A stretch of DNA of 48,226 bases, taken from an uncultured Bacteroidales bacterium. Lineage in GTDB: Bacteria; Bacteroidota; Bacteroidia; Bacteroidales; Muribaculaceae. Positions 27,350-36,009 of this stretch are shown here, one piece after another. The stretch spans positions 1 through 48,226 of the forward strand of contig CACYSG010000033.1 of assembly GCA_902776955.1 (NCBI GenBank), given 5' to 3'. The translations under genes and the position numbers were made by a program. Below the pieces are notes generated by a model. That model saw only the letters and a list, made by a program, of their open reading frames with translations, did no database searches and was not told the origin of the DNA. Each line of letters starts with the position of its first letter. Position 1 is the first letter of the stretch.

Positions 27350-29176
27350 ATGCTTATGAAAAAAATTACTTTATTTCTCCTGTTTGCAATACTGATGTCG
27401 GTCAATGCCTTTGCCTCGTGTTTCATGCGCTGTGTAGAGGTGAATGTTTCAACGCAGCAATTCGCCGAGAATAATGGCCAGGTTGAAATACCGGTAGAAG
27501 CCAGTATCGATGCCCGTGCCGACGCGTGGTGGTGTCAAGTTGTGCTGCCCGATGGCGTCACGCTCATCGATGCCACGCCAGGAGCAGGTATGACTTTGCC
27601 TTATCTTGATCAAAATGGGAATCAGAGTACTTATGGAGCCGTGTTGGAGCAAGTGGATACCGTTGTCGACAACGGAGCGGTCTTCAAGGCTAGGTCCATT
27701 CAGAATGGGTATTGGTCACCTAATAACAACGGTGTCTATGAGTCTTATGGCACTGTCAAATGGGAGCCCGGCTATTACAACGAGGTGTTCTATCTCCATG
27801 TCCAGATCGATGAGAGCTTCGCTGAAGGCGAAATCAGATTTATTACCAGATTCACGTCTACGGTTGATGAACGCGGCGGCACTCTTCTTGAGAACGATGA
27901 GAATGGTGAGGTATCCGAGATGTCTAGTTGGATTTCCCGTGAATTCTATTGGATGCCGCAGCCCGTCATGACATTCTATTATGATGACGAAGTTTACAAT
28001 TTTATAATTGAGGGTGAGGGCAATTTGTCGGCTCAGTTTTTTTATAATGATTTGAATGGAAATGAAGAATTGATGGCTGATTTAAGTGGTGAGGGTGAAA
28101 TCACGTATTGCCTTTATCGTGCTGATGAGGACTATGTAGTTAGAATTGAGGTCACAGCATCGGCTCCCTACTGTATTTCTAACTACAAAACGTGGGAAGT
28201 CTTGGTTATGGCAAGGGAGCCAATTGAACCCACCCCCCAGTCCCTTGCTCCGTCTTTTTCGAGTCAGGTGATAGAATCCGAACAACACGGTTCTGGCTAC
28301 AGGGTTACCATTCATTCATATGAGCCTGAGGGCGTGGTATATTACCGCGTTGGTCTCATGACTTCGGGCAACGATTGGGACTTCGGCAACTATTATGAAT
28401 ACAGCGAGCCACTTGATTTCTTCCAGGATGGTACCTATCGCATCGAGGCTTACTGTGTAGCTCCCGGTTGTTTGCCGAGTGTTGACTGTGCCTTTGAGTT
28501 CGTTTGGAGAACTCCTGAGAAATACTACGACTTTGTAGAAGACGGCATCTTCTACAAGATTATCGGTGCAGGCAAGGTGAGTGTGTCCTATGAGACAATA
28601 GAGTATAACACCTACAGCGGCAATGTGGTTATCCCCAACCAGGTGACCCACGATGGCGTGACCTATAAAGTGACCGCCATTCGCGACAACGCCTTCAGGG
28701 ACTGCAGCGACTTGACCGCTGTCACCATTGGCGGCTATGTGACCACCATCGGCAACAGGGCCTTCATGAACTGTGATGGCTTGACCGAGGTTGTCCTGGG
28801 CAACTATGTCATCACCGTGGGCGACGAGGCCTTTGCCTCTTGCTCCAGCTTGACCAGCTTGACCATCGGCAGCGGTGTCGCCACTATCGGTAACGATGCC
28901 TTTGCAGGCTGCACGGCGTTGACCACCGTGAATTGCAAGCCGGCCACACCGCCCGTGATGAAAAACCGCAACTGCTTTGCCTGCTACGGGACGGCTACGC
29001 TCCATGTCTATCCCGCCGTGGAGGAGAGTTACCGTGCTACCGCCTGGTGGAACGAGTTTGCCACCATCGTGGGCGAGGATAACGTTGATCCCGCTCCCGG
29101 TGACGTGAACGGCGACGGCTTGTTGAATGTGTCGGATATCTCGACATTGCTCAACAACCTGTTGAATGCCGATTGA
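27350..29176 (+). CDS. cohesin-like module, BspA LRR and half-dockerin protein
   Basis: This 608-residue protein has a signal peptide (MLMKKITLFLLFAILMSVNAFA). Residues about 27-195 form a module resembling a cohesin-type beta sandwich: VEIPVEASIDAR, then VVLPDGVTLIDATPG, YGTVKWEPGYYNEVFYLHVQID and a final EGEIRF strand. A similar module opens the protein at 40539. Two more beta modules (about 200-385), a BspA cap (about 392), about five LRR_5 repeats and one dockerin loop (about 582-608; GDVNGDGLLNVSDI) follow. Such a mix of cohesin-like and dockerin parts in one chain could allow self-assembly, but that is inference. Probably surface-exposed. Confidence 0.78.
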   Translation: MLMKKITLFLLFAILMSVNAFASCFMRCVEVNVSTQQFAENNGQVEIPVEASIDARADAWWCQVVLPDGVTLIDATPGAGMTLPYLDQNGNQSTYGAVLEQVDTVVDNGAVFKARSIQNGYWSPNNNGVYESYGTVKWEPGYYNEVFYLHVQIDESFAEGEIRFITRFTSTVDERGGTLLENDENGEVSEMSSWISREFYWMPQPVMTFYYDDEVYNFIIEGEGNLSAQFFYNDLNGNEELMADLSGEGEITYCLYRADEDYVVRIEVTASAPYCISNYKTWEVLVMAREPIEPTPQSLAPSFSSQVIESEQHGSGYRVTIHSYEPEGVVYYRVGLMTSGNDWDFGNYYEYSEPLDFFQDGTYRIEAYCVAPGCLPSVDCAFEFVWRTPEKYYDFVEDGIFYKIIGAGKVSVSYETIEYNTYSGNVVIPNQVTHDGVTYKVTAIRDNAFRDCSDLTAVTIGGYVTTIGNRAFMNCDGLTEVVLGNYVITVGDEAFASCSSLTSLTIGSGVATIGNDAFAGCTALTTVNCKPATPPVMKNRNCFACYGTATLHVYPAVEESYRATAWWNEFATIVGEDNVDPAPGDVNGDGLLNVSDISTLLNNLLNAD

Positions 29177-29187
29177 TAAAGAATCAG

Positions 29188-29235
29188 TATATTTGTGTGT
29201 CTTAGGACTCTAGCCGTTTTGAGACGCCATAAATA
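29188..29235. repeat. second TTTGTG-type hairpin with overlapping -7 box
   Basis: The stem TATTTGTGTGTCTTA, about 16 bp (about 29190-29204 with 29220-29235), keeps the bulged C of the copy at 27272 and differs by wobble changes. TATATTTG (29188-29195) is a possible -7 box for the next gene. Confidence 0.6.
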
Positions 29236-29272
29236 AATATTAATCATTACTGTTTAACCTTTATATTGTTGC

Positions 29273-30871
29273 ATGCTTATGAAAAAGTGGTTATCATTAT
29301 TTTTGATTTTGTTGACGGCCGGCACCGCGTTGGCCCAAAACTCTGGCGGCTCTAATGAGCAAACGTCGATGCCGGTGTTGTCTTATGAACGGATAGATGA
29401 TTATGCTGTCATGGTCACCATCACGGCCACGGACGATGATGCCGACATCTTCTACCGCTACAGCGTCAATGGTAACTATAATAATCTTAATGTTTATGAT
29501 CACTACGACGGCCCTATCTTGTTTGAGGAACCAGGCTATTACGTCGTAGAGGCTTTTGCTACCGCACCCGGGAAGGACCCGAGTAATGCGGCCGTTATAC
29601 AGTTTGAAGTCTTAGAGCCCCCTGTGCCCACCGAGCAGACCGAGGCTCCAGTGATCTATGTAACGTCCCCAGATGATATGATTTATATCGTAGAGATACT
29701 CAATTCAGACCCAGTTGGCGCTGATATCTTTTACAAGGTAGGTTTCTGGGACGATAGTACTGAAGATTTCACGTATTATAATGATTTTCAACCGTATGCC
29801 GAGCCTCTTGTGTTTGCCGACCCTGGAAGCTATATGGTTGAGGCCTATGCGATAGCCCCGGAGAAATTACAGAGCGAAACGGTTATGTATACCATTTTTA
29901 TCCCCGAGCGCCCCGAGCCCCCCGCGGTGACCGAAGCCCCGGTTTTTTACGGTTATGTGATAGATGTTGATGGCAAGTATGCCGGCTATAGAGTAGAGCT
30001 TATTCCCTCTGAACCCAGCGAAATCTATTACCGGACTTTGATTAGCTCCGATGAAGATTTCTATGATTGGACAGAATTAACTGATTGGGAGATGTATACT
30101 GCACCCCTCGACTTCAGGACTGACGGGCATTATCGCATTGAGGCTTATGCCGTTGTTGAAGGGAAAGAACCGAGCCTTTATATCGCCTATGAGTTTGTTG
30201 TTGAAATGCCTGAGGTAAACTATGACTTTGAGGAAGATGGTATCTTCTACAGGATTATCGGCGATGGCATGGTGAGCGTTACTTCTGAGACGACTAACGA
30301 TTACAATACCTCCTATAGCGGTGACGTGGTCATCCCAGATTTTGTTACCCACGATGGCGTGACCTATCAGGTGTGTGCCATAGCTGAAAAAGCCTTTTAT
30401 GGCTGTCCTGTGTCGAGCGTGACCATAGGCGATTGTGTCACTACCATTGGCGAAAGAGCCTTCTGCTCCTGCGATGCATTGACCGAGGTTGTCCTGGGTG
30501 ACTATGTTATCGAGGTGGGTAACTCTGCGTTCTATAGTTGCAACAGCTTGTCCAAGTTGACCATCGGTAGCGGTGTGGCCCGCATCGGCAACTACGCCTT
30601 CTATTCTTGTCCGCTGACCGATGTCATCTGCAAGCCGGCAACCCCGCCAGTGATGGCCGGCAGCTACTGCTTCGGCTGCTACAACACCGCAACCTTGCAC
30701 GTTCATCCTGCTGTGGCTAACAGCTATCGGGCAACCGACTACTGGAATAGGTTTGGTAACATCGTCGCCGAGAAGAAAGTGGCTCCCGCTCCCGGTGACG
30801 TGAACGGCGACGGCCAGTTGAATGTGTCGGATGTCACGACAATACTCAATAGCCTGATGAATGCCAATTGA
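29273..30871 (+). CDS. BspA-like LRR surface protein with half-dockerin
   Basis: This 532-residue protein has a signal peptide (MLMKKWLSLFLILLTAGTALA). It has the same plan as the gene at 25517: three chitobiase/FN3-like beta modules, a BspA cap (YDFEEDGIFYRII, about 316), LRR_5 repeats and a single dockerin loop at the end (GDVNGDGQLNVSDV). From the cap to the end the two are nearly the same at the protein level, and the last 100 bases differ at only a handful of sites, pointing to recent duplication or gene conversion. The N-terminal modules have diverged, so ligand specificity may differ. Confidence 0.85.
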   Translation: MLMKKWLSLFLILLTAGTALAQNSGGSNEQTSMPVLSYERIDDYAVMVTITATDDDADIFYRYSVNGNYNNLNVYDHYDGPILFEEPGYYVVEAFATAPGKDPSNAAVIQFEVLEPPVPTEQTEAPVIYVTSPDDMIYIVEILNSDPVGADIFYKVGFWDDSTEDFTYYNDFQPYAEPLVFADPGSYMVEAYAIAPEKLQSETVMYTIFIPERPEPPAVTEAPVFYGYVIDVDGKYAGYRVELIPSEPSEIYYRTLISSDEDFYDWTELTDWEMYTAPLDFRTDGHYRIEAYAVVEGKEPSLYIAYEFVVEMPEVNYDFEEDGIFYRIIGDGMVSVTSETTNDYNTSYSGDVVIPDFVTHDGVTYQVCAIAEKAFYGCPVSSVTIGDCVTTIGERAFCSCDALTEVVLGDYVIEVGNSAFYSCNSLSKLTIGSGVARIGNYAFYSCPLTDVICKPATPPVMAGSYCFGCYNTATLHVHPAVANSYRATDYWNRFGNIVAEKKVAPAPGDVNGDGQLNVSDVTTILNSLMNAN

Positions 30872-30904
30872 TAGGCATTAGGCTTCTGGCCGATGGATAT
30901 CCTG

Positions 30905-30967
30905 CTCACGCTAGGGCGCTAAGGCGCTAGGTTAAAGTTCAAAATCATCTTGACGCCTTAGCGTGAG
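30905..30967. repeat. intergenic long hairpin, copy B
   Basis: CTCACGCTAGGGCG (30905-30918) pairs over 14 positions with 30954-30967, with one wobble. Same family as copies A and C. Confidence 0.75.
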
Positions 30968-31026
30968 TTGAATAAGACGAAAATCATTTGATATCAATAT
31001 ATATAATTCCTTAAAAACTTAAGTAT

Positions 31027-34000
31027 ATGAATACAAGAAACAACCTCTATTATCTGCAACGGATGGCGATAGTGCTATTGGCGTTGCTGCCGATGGCAAT
31101 CGCGGTCCAGGCCCAGGAGCAATTCTGGGTGAACGGCATCCACTATGCTGTCGATCAAAATTATGATGATGAGTATGGATGGTGGGGTGATACAAGGCCC
31201 AACCTGAAGGTAATTGCTGCTACCGGCAGCAGCTACAGCGGTGAAATCACCATTCCCGAACAGGTCACAGTGTGCACTTCAAGATACAATGGATCGCACT
31301 ATGGCGGCGATTATAATGTCGTATGCCGCGTGACGGGTATCGGCGAGGATGCCTTCCGTGACTGCACGGGTCTGACGGCCATCCACCTCCCCAAGTCCCT
31401 TCTAAGCATTTGTAGAAACGCGTTTTACGGCTGTACGGGCTTGAGCGAGATCACCATCCCCTATGGTGTGAAAGTCATCGATGAGTCGGCATTTGCCAAC
31501 TGCACGGGCTTGACGTCAATAGAATTGCCCAACTCGGTGACTTCGCTGGGATGGAATGCTTTCTACTCGTGCACGGGCTTGACCAATGTCACGCTGTCCA
31601 AGAGCATTGCCGTGCTCAATGGCGCCTTGCGTGGTTGCACGGCCTTGACCGCTGTGACAATTCCCGCCAACGTGAAAACGTTAATCGGTGCCTTTGAGGG
31701 CTGCACAGGCTTGACGTCGGTGAGCCTGCCCAAGACGCTGGCCGAGGTTGGCGAGAATACCTTTGCCGGCTGTACTGCTCTGGCAAGCGTTTATTTGCCC
31801 AATTCGGTGACGATTATCGGCAATAGAGCGTTTGCAGGTACGGCGCTGACGACATTGGAGTTGCCTAGCACGATCATAAGCCTGGGTGAGAATGCCTTTG
31901 AGGGCTGTACGCGCCTGACATCCGTTACCAGCCGCAACCTGAATCCCCCTGCTATGGATAATGAAGACGTGTTCGAGGCCGAGACCTACGGCACGGCGGC
32001 ACTCTATGTGCCCGCAATGTCGGCAACGACCTACAGCAACGCCTACTGGTGGAACCTGTTCGGTAACGTCGAGGGCAAGGCCGAATATAATACACACTAT
32101 GACTTTGAGGACGGTGGCATCTATTACATCATCACAGGTGCAAACACCGTCAGCGTGACCTATCGCGACACCAACTATAACAGCTACAGCGGCAGTGTGA
32201 CGATTCCCGCCAGCGTGACCCGTGGCGGCGTGACCTACAGTGTCACCGCCATCGGCACTAAGGCATTCATGAACTGTTCGGGCCTGACTGCCGTGTCGAT
32301 GCCTGCCAGTGTAACGACCATCGGTAATGAAGCGTTCAGGGGCTGCAGTGGACTGACTGCCATTACCATCCCCGAGGCCGTTACTGCCATTGGTAACGAG
32401 GCTTTCTTCAATTGCGCTGGCTTGACGTCATTGACCATCCCCGAGGCTGTAACCTTTATCGGCGAGAATGCATTCTACGGTACAAATGGGTTGACTTCAC
32501 TCGTGTGGAACGCCCGTGAATGCTGGTCAAACGGTAACATGACCACCAACGGAATCACAACACTCACCATCGGCAACGAGGTTAAGGTCATCCCGTCGTG
32601 CCTTGCTTATCAAGCGCCAATCACTGCACTGGACATTCCCTTGTCGGTGATAATCATTGATAAGTATGCCTTCTATAATTGCTCTGGACTGACCGAATTG
32701 ACGATTCCGTTGAATGTCACTACTATCGGCATTAACGCCTTTAATGGCACAAGCGAGCTGACAACGCTCGTGTGGAATGCCCGCGAGTGCTGGACCAACG
32801 GCAACATGACTACCTATGCGATCACGTCGCTGACTATCGGTGACGAGGTACAGGTGATTCCGTCCAGATTAGCGGATAATGCTAGAATATCCACCCTTGA
32901 CATTCCGTCATCAGTCATCCACATCGGTGACTATGCGTTTTATTATTGCTATTACTTGAACAGCCTTGTCATCCCCGACAATGTGGTCAGCATCGGACAT
33001 TCGGCTTTTGCTGATTGTTACAACATAAATGAGCTCACTATCGGTAAGTCGGTGACCTGGATAGACCAGTATGCGTTTAATTACCTCCGTTTCGAGACGC
33101 TCCATTGGAATGCTCGCCACGTGGAATCGCTTCTACCTGTTGAATTCCATAATCCGGATTATTTTTCGTATGACGAACCAACCTATGCGGTGGATTTCAC
33201 GTCGATGACCACATTGACCATCGGTGACGAGGTGGAGATATTGCCTGATGGATTTGCTCGCTCTTCCAGACTCTCGTCTGTCGAGATTCCCGCTCCAGTC
33301 CAATCAATCGGCAATAAAGCCTTTACCAACTGCCCTTATCTGACCAGTGTCACCTTGCCCGCGACACTGACCACTATCGGTGACGAGGCATTTAAGGAGT
33401 GCTACTCACTGGAAACAATCAACTTCTCCAACTCCTTGACCACTATCGGTGCAGGGGCATTTCAGAGTTGTGGCTCACTGACGACAGTCGACTTCCCCAA
33501 CTCCTTGACCACTATCGGTGCTGGAGCATTTGAGTATTGCAACTATCTGACAGCGGTCAACTTCCCCAATTCCTTGACCACGATTGGCGCTGAAGCCTTC
33601 TCTTACTGTCGAAGCTTTAAGAACCTGTTTATTCCGGCATCAGTCACATCGTTTGGTACCCGCGCATTTACCAACTGCGATGCTTTGGAATCCATTGTGG
33701 TGGATGCCGCCAATCCCGTGTATGACTCGCGTGATAACTGTAACGCGATGTTCAAGACGGCCAACGACAGCTTGATACTGATTTGCAAGAACACGACCCT
33801 GCCCACCTCGATGACGGTTATCCCCGATTCGGCGTTCTATGGCCAGACCACGCTGAGAAATATCCAGATTCCGCCAACGGTGACCTCGATCGGTAAGGAT
33901 GCTTTCAACGGTTGTACAGGATTGACCGACATCACGATTCCCGCATCGGTGACCCACATCGGCGAGCGCGCCTTTGCTAATTGCTCCTATATTACCAGCC

Positions 34001-35856
34001 TCGCTGTCGAGAATGGAAACACCGTGTATGACTCACGCGACAACTGCAATGCCATTATCGAGACCGCCAGCAATACGCTGATTGAGGGCTGCAGGAGTAC
34101 GGTGATCCCGTCGACGGTGGAAACCATCGGCAAGTATGCTTTCATGGGACATCGGGTGGGCGATGTCACGATTCCTGACGGAGTAGTGACTATCTGCGAC
34201 TCGGCCTTCTATAATAACAATATAGTGAACCTCACTCTCGGCAACACGCTCGAGACGATAGGTAACTATGCGTTCTATAGAAATCGTATTAACGCCATTG
34301 TCATTCCAAATAGCATGAAGACTATTGGCAATCGTGCATTCTACGGTAATAGTGGAACTGTAAAAGTGCTTACCCTTGGCAATTCGTTGGAGACCATCGG
34401 CACCGCTGCGTTCGAGGGATGTCTGACAAGGGAGATGATGTCGAATTCTACTTATCCTGAGTTCTATCCTGACTATTCGACATATTACGATTACTATGAC
34501 GAGCAGACGGGCGAATATATGACCATCTATTATGATGCCGAAGGGGATTTCTACATCATCTATGGGCCCGATGGCGAAACATACTATACTGGCGATGAGT
34601 ATCGTGAGCTTACAAGCCCGGTTGTGGTTGAGACAAACAACGTTCTCACCATCCCCGCTTCTCTCCAGACATTAGGCGCCTCGGCATTCTCCTCATGTAG
34701 TGGTATCGATAAACTTGTCATCGAGCCAGGTGCGTTGACCGAAATCCAGTCGTTAGCATTCAATTATTGTAATTACATCAAGAGTGTAACCCTTCCGTCA
34801 AATATTAAGACCATCGGTAGTGATGCATTCAGGTATTGCGATTCGTTGAAGGCTGTATATATCACCGATGCCCAAGCATGGTGCGACATTGACTTTATGA
34901 ATTCTTACAGCAATCCTGTTTACTATGCTATGCATCTCTATGTCAATGGGGCTGAATTGACCGACATTGTCTTCCCCGACAATGCGACCGCTGTCAAGAA
35001 ATATACCTTTGTGAATTGTAAGGGTTTGACAAGCGCCACCCTTCCGGCTTCGATAACGAGTATCGGTGACTATGCGTTCAATCGTTGTTCTAATTTGACC
35101 GATGTGGTTATCCCCGGCTCGGTCAAGACGATTGGTAGCAATGCGTTCAGCCTTTGTTCGAGTTTGACCAATGTGGCTATTCCCGGCGCGCTCGAGACGC
35201 TCGGTACCTATGCGTTCAGCGGTTGTTCGAGCTTGACCCAGGTGGCTATCCCCGGCTCGGTCGAGAAGATTAGTAACTATGCGTTCAATGAATGTACTGG
35301 ATTGACAAGTCTCACGCTTGGAGAGGGCATCAAGAACATCGGATACTATGCATTCTACAAATGTTCTGGCTTGACCAACGTTACTATTCCCAATTCGGTA
35401 ACGACCCTCGGCTACGCAGCCTTCAGGTACTGCACTGGCTTGACATCAGTGAAGCTGGGAACCGGGCTCACGAGCGCTGACAGCTATGTGTTCAATGGCT
35501 GCACCGCCATCACCTCTGTCACTTCGCTGGCAACGACCCCGCCCTCGCTCAGTTATTCCCCGTTCTCGTGTTATAGCACGGCAACGCTGTATGTGCCGGA
35601 GGTATCGCTTGAGACTTACAGGACTGCCACCTACTGGAAGAACTTCACTAACATGCAGGGCATCCCCGGCGCCGGTCCTGGTGACTACAACGGCGACGGC
35701 GTGCTGAATGTTTCCGACGTCAATCTGCTCATCAATGCGATTATCGGCGATGGCGTTGATCTCGAGGCTTATCCCAATGCCGACGTCAACGGCGACGGCC
35801 AGGTGAACATCTCTGACGTCACGGCCCTCATCGCCGCTCTGCTCAACGCCGAGTAA
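31027..35856 (+). CDS. giant BspA-like LRR protein with dockerin
   Basis: This 1609-residue protein starts with a signal peptide ending AIAVQAQ. Its first LRR_5 solenoid (about 35-355) opens with QFWVNGIHYAV and closes with a YVP...YSNAYWWNLF cap. A second begins at about 358 (YDFEDGGIYYII) and runs to about 1530, with dozens of 22-24-residue repeats (TIGxxAFxxCxxL). Unusual units with WNARECW interrupt it, and a Tyr/Asp/Glu-rich loop (about 1133-1205) is inserted. Near 800-860 three repeats are nearly the same at DNA level. Two dockerin loops end it (about 1552-1609; DYNGDG, DVNGDG). BspA proteins bind host matrix or other bacteria; ligand unknown. No clear promoter precedes it. Confidence 0.87.
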   Translation: MNTRNNLYYLQRMAIVLLALLPMAIAVQAQEQFWVNGIHYAVDQNYDDEYGWWGDTRPNLKVIAATGSSYSGEITIPEQVTVCTSRYNGSHYGGDYNVVCRVTGIGEDAFRDCTGLTAIHLPKSLLSICRNAFYGCTGLSEITIPYGVKVIDESAFANCTGLTSIELPNSVTSLGWNAFYSCTGLTNVTLSKSIAVLNGALRGCTALTAVTIPANVKTLIGAFEGCTGLTSVSLPKTLAEVGENTFAGCTALASVYLPNSVTIIGNRAFAGTALTTLELPSTIISLGENAFEGCTRLTSVTSRNLNPPAMDNEDVFEAETYGTAALYVPAMSATTYSNAYWWNLFGNVEGKAEYNTHYDFEDGGIYYIITGANTVSVTYRDTNYNSYSGSVTIPASVTRGGVTYSVTAIGTKAFMNCSGLTAVSMPASVTTIGNEAFRGCSGLTAITIPEAVTAIGNEAFFNCAGLTSLTIPEAVTFIGENAFYGTNGLTSLVWNARECWSNGNMTTNGITTLTIGNEVKVIPSCLAYQAPITALDIPLSVIIIDKYAFYNCSGLTELTIPLNVTTIGINAFNGTSELTTLVWNARECWTNGNMTTYAITSLTIGDEVQVIPSRLADNARISTLDIPSSVIHIGDYAFYYCYYLNSLVIPDNVVSIGHSAFADCYNINELTIGKSVTWIDQYAFNYLRFETLHWNARHVESLLPVEFHNPDYFSYDEPTYAVDFTSMTTLTIGDEVEILPDGFARSSRLSSVEIPAPVQSIGNKAFTNCPYLTSVTLPATLTTIGDEAFKECYSLETINFSNSLTTIGAGAFQSCGSLTTVDFPNSLTTIGAGAFEYCNYLTAVNFPNSLTTIGAEAFSYCRSFKNLFIPASVTSFGTRAFTNCDALESIVVDAANPVYDSRDNCNAMFKTANDSLILICKNTTLPTSMTVIPDSAFYGQTTLRNIQIPPTVTSIGKDAFNGCTGLTDITIPASVTHIGERAFANCSYITSLAVENGNTVYDSRDNCNAIIETASNTLIEGCRSTVIPSTVETIGKYAFMGHRVGDVTIPDGVVTICDSAFYNNNIVNLTLGNTLETIGNYAFYRNRINAIVIPNSMKTIGNRAFYGNSGTVKVLTLGNSLETIGTAAFEGCLTREMMSNSTYPEFYPDYSTYYDYYDEQTGEYMTIYYDAEGDFYIIYGPDGETYYTGDEYRELTSPVVVETNNVLTIPASLQTLGASAFSSCSGIDKLVIEPGALTEIQSLAFNYCNYIKSVTLPSNIKTIGSDAFRYCDSLKAVYITDAQAWCDIDFMNSYSNPVYYAMHLYVNGAELTDIVFPDNATAVKKYTFVNCKGLTSATLPASITSIGDYAFNRCSNLTDVVIPGSVKTIGSNAFSLCSSLTNVAIPGALETLGTYAFSGCSSLTQVAIPGSVEKISNYAFNECTGLTSLTLGEGIKNIGYYAFYKCSGLTNVTIPNSVTTLGYAAFRYCTGLTSVKLGTGLTSADSYVFNGCTAITSVTSLATTPPSLSYSPFSCYSTATLYVPEVSLETYRTATYWKNFTNMQGIPGAGPGDYNGDGVLNVSDVNLLINAIIGDGVDLEAYPNADVNGDGQVNISDVTALIAALLNAE
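33421..33620 (+). repeat. 69-bp tandem repeat inside the LRR gene
   Basis: The block with AACTCCTTGACCACTATCGG starts at 33430, 33499 and 33568, exactly 69 bp (23 codons) apart, with few differences. This is a recent in-frame tandem expansion of LRR units. Confidence 0.8.
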
Positions 35857-35889
35857 CAGGCTTGAGAGACGACAGTCTGCTTTTATTAC

Positions 35890-35955
35890 ACTCGCGCTAG
35901 GGCGCTGAGAGCCCTAACAGGAAATACGTTGTTTTCTTGACGCCCTGGCGTGAGT
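35890..35955. repeat. intergenic long hairpin, copy C
   Basis: ACTCGCGCTAGGGCG (35890-35904) pairs over 15 positions with 35941-35955, with two wobbles, followed by TTTTAT. It may end the upstream transcript. Confidence 0.75.
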
Positions 35956-36009
35956 TTTATATAATAAAGACATCATCGAATCTTTTATTAACCTTAAATA
36001 CAAGAAAAA

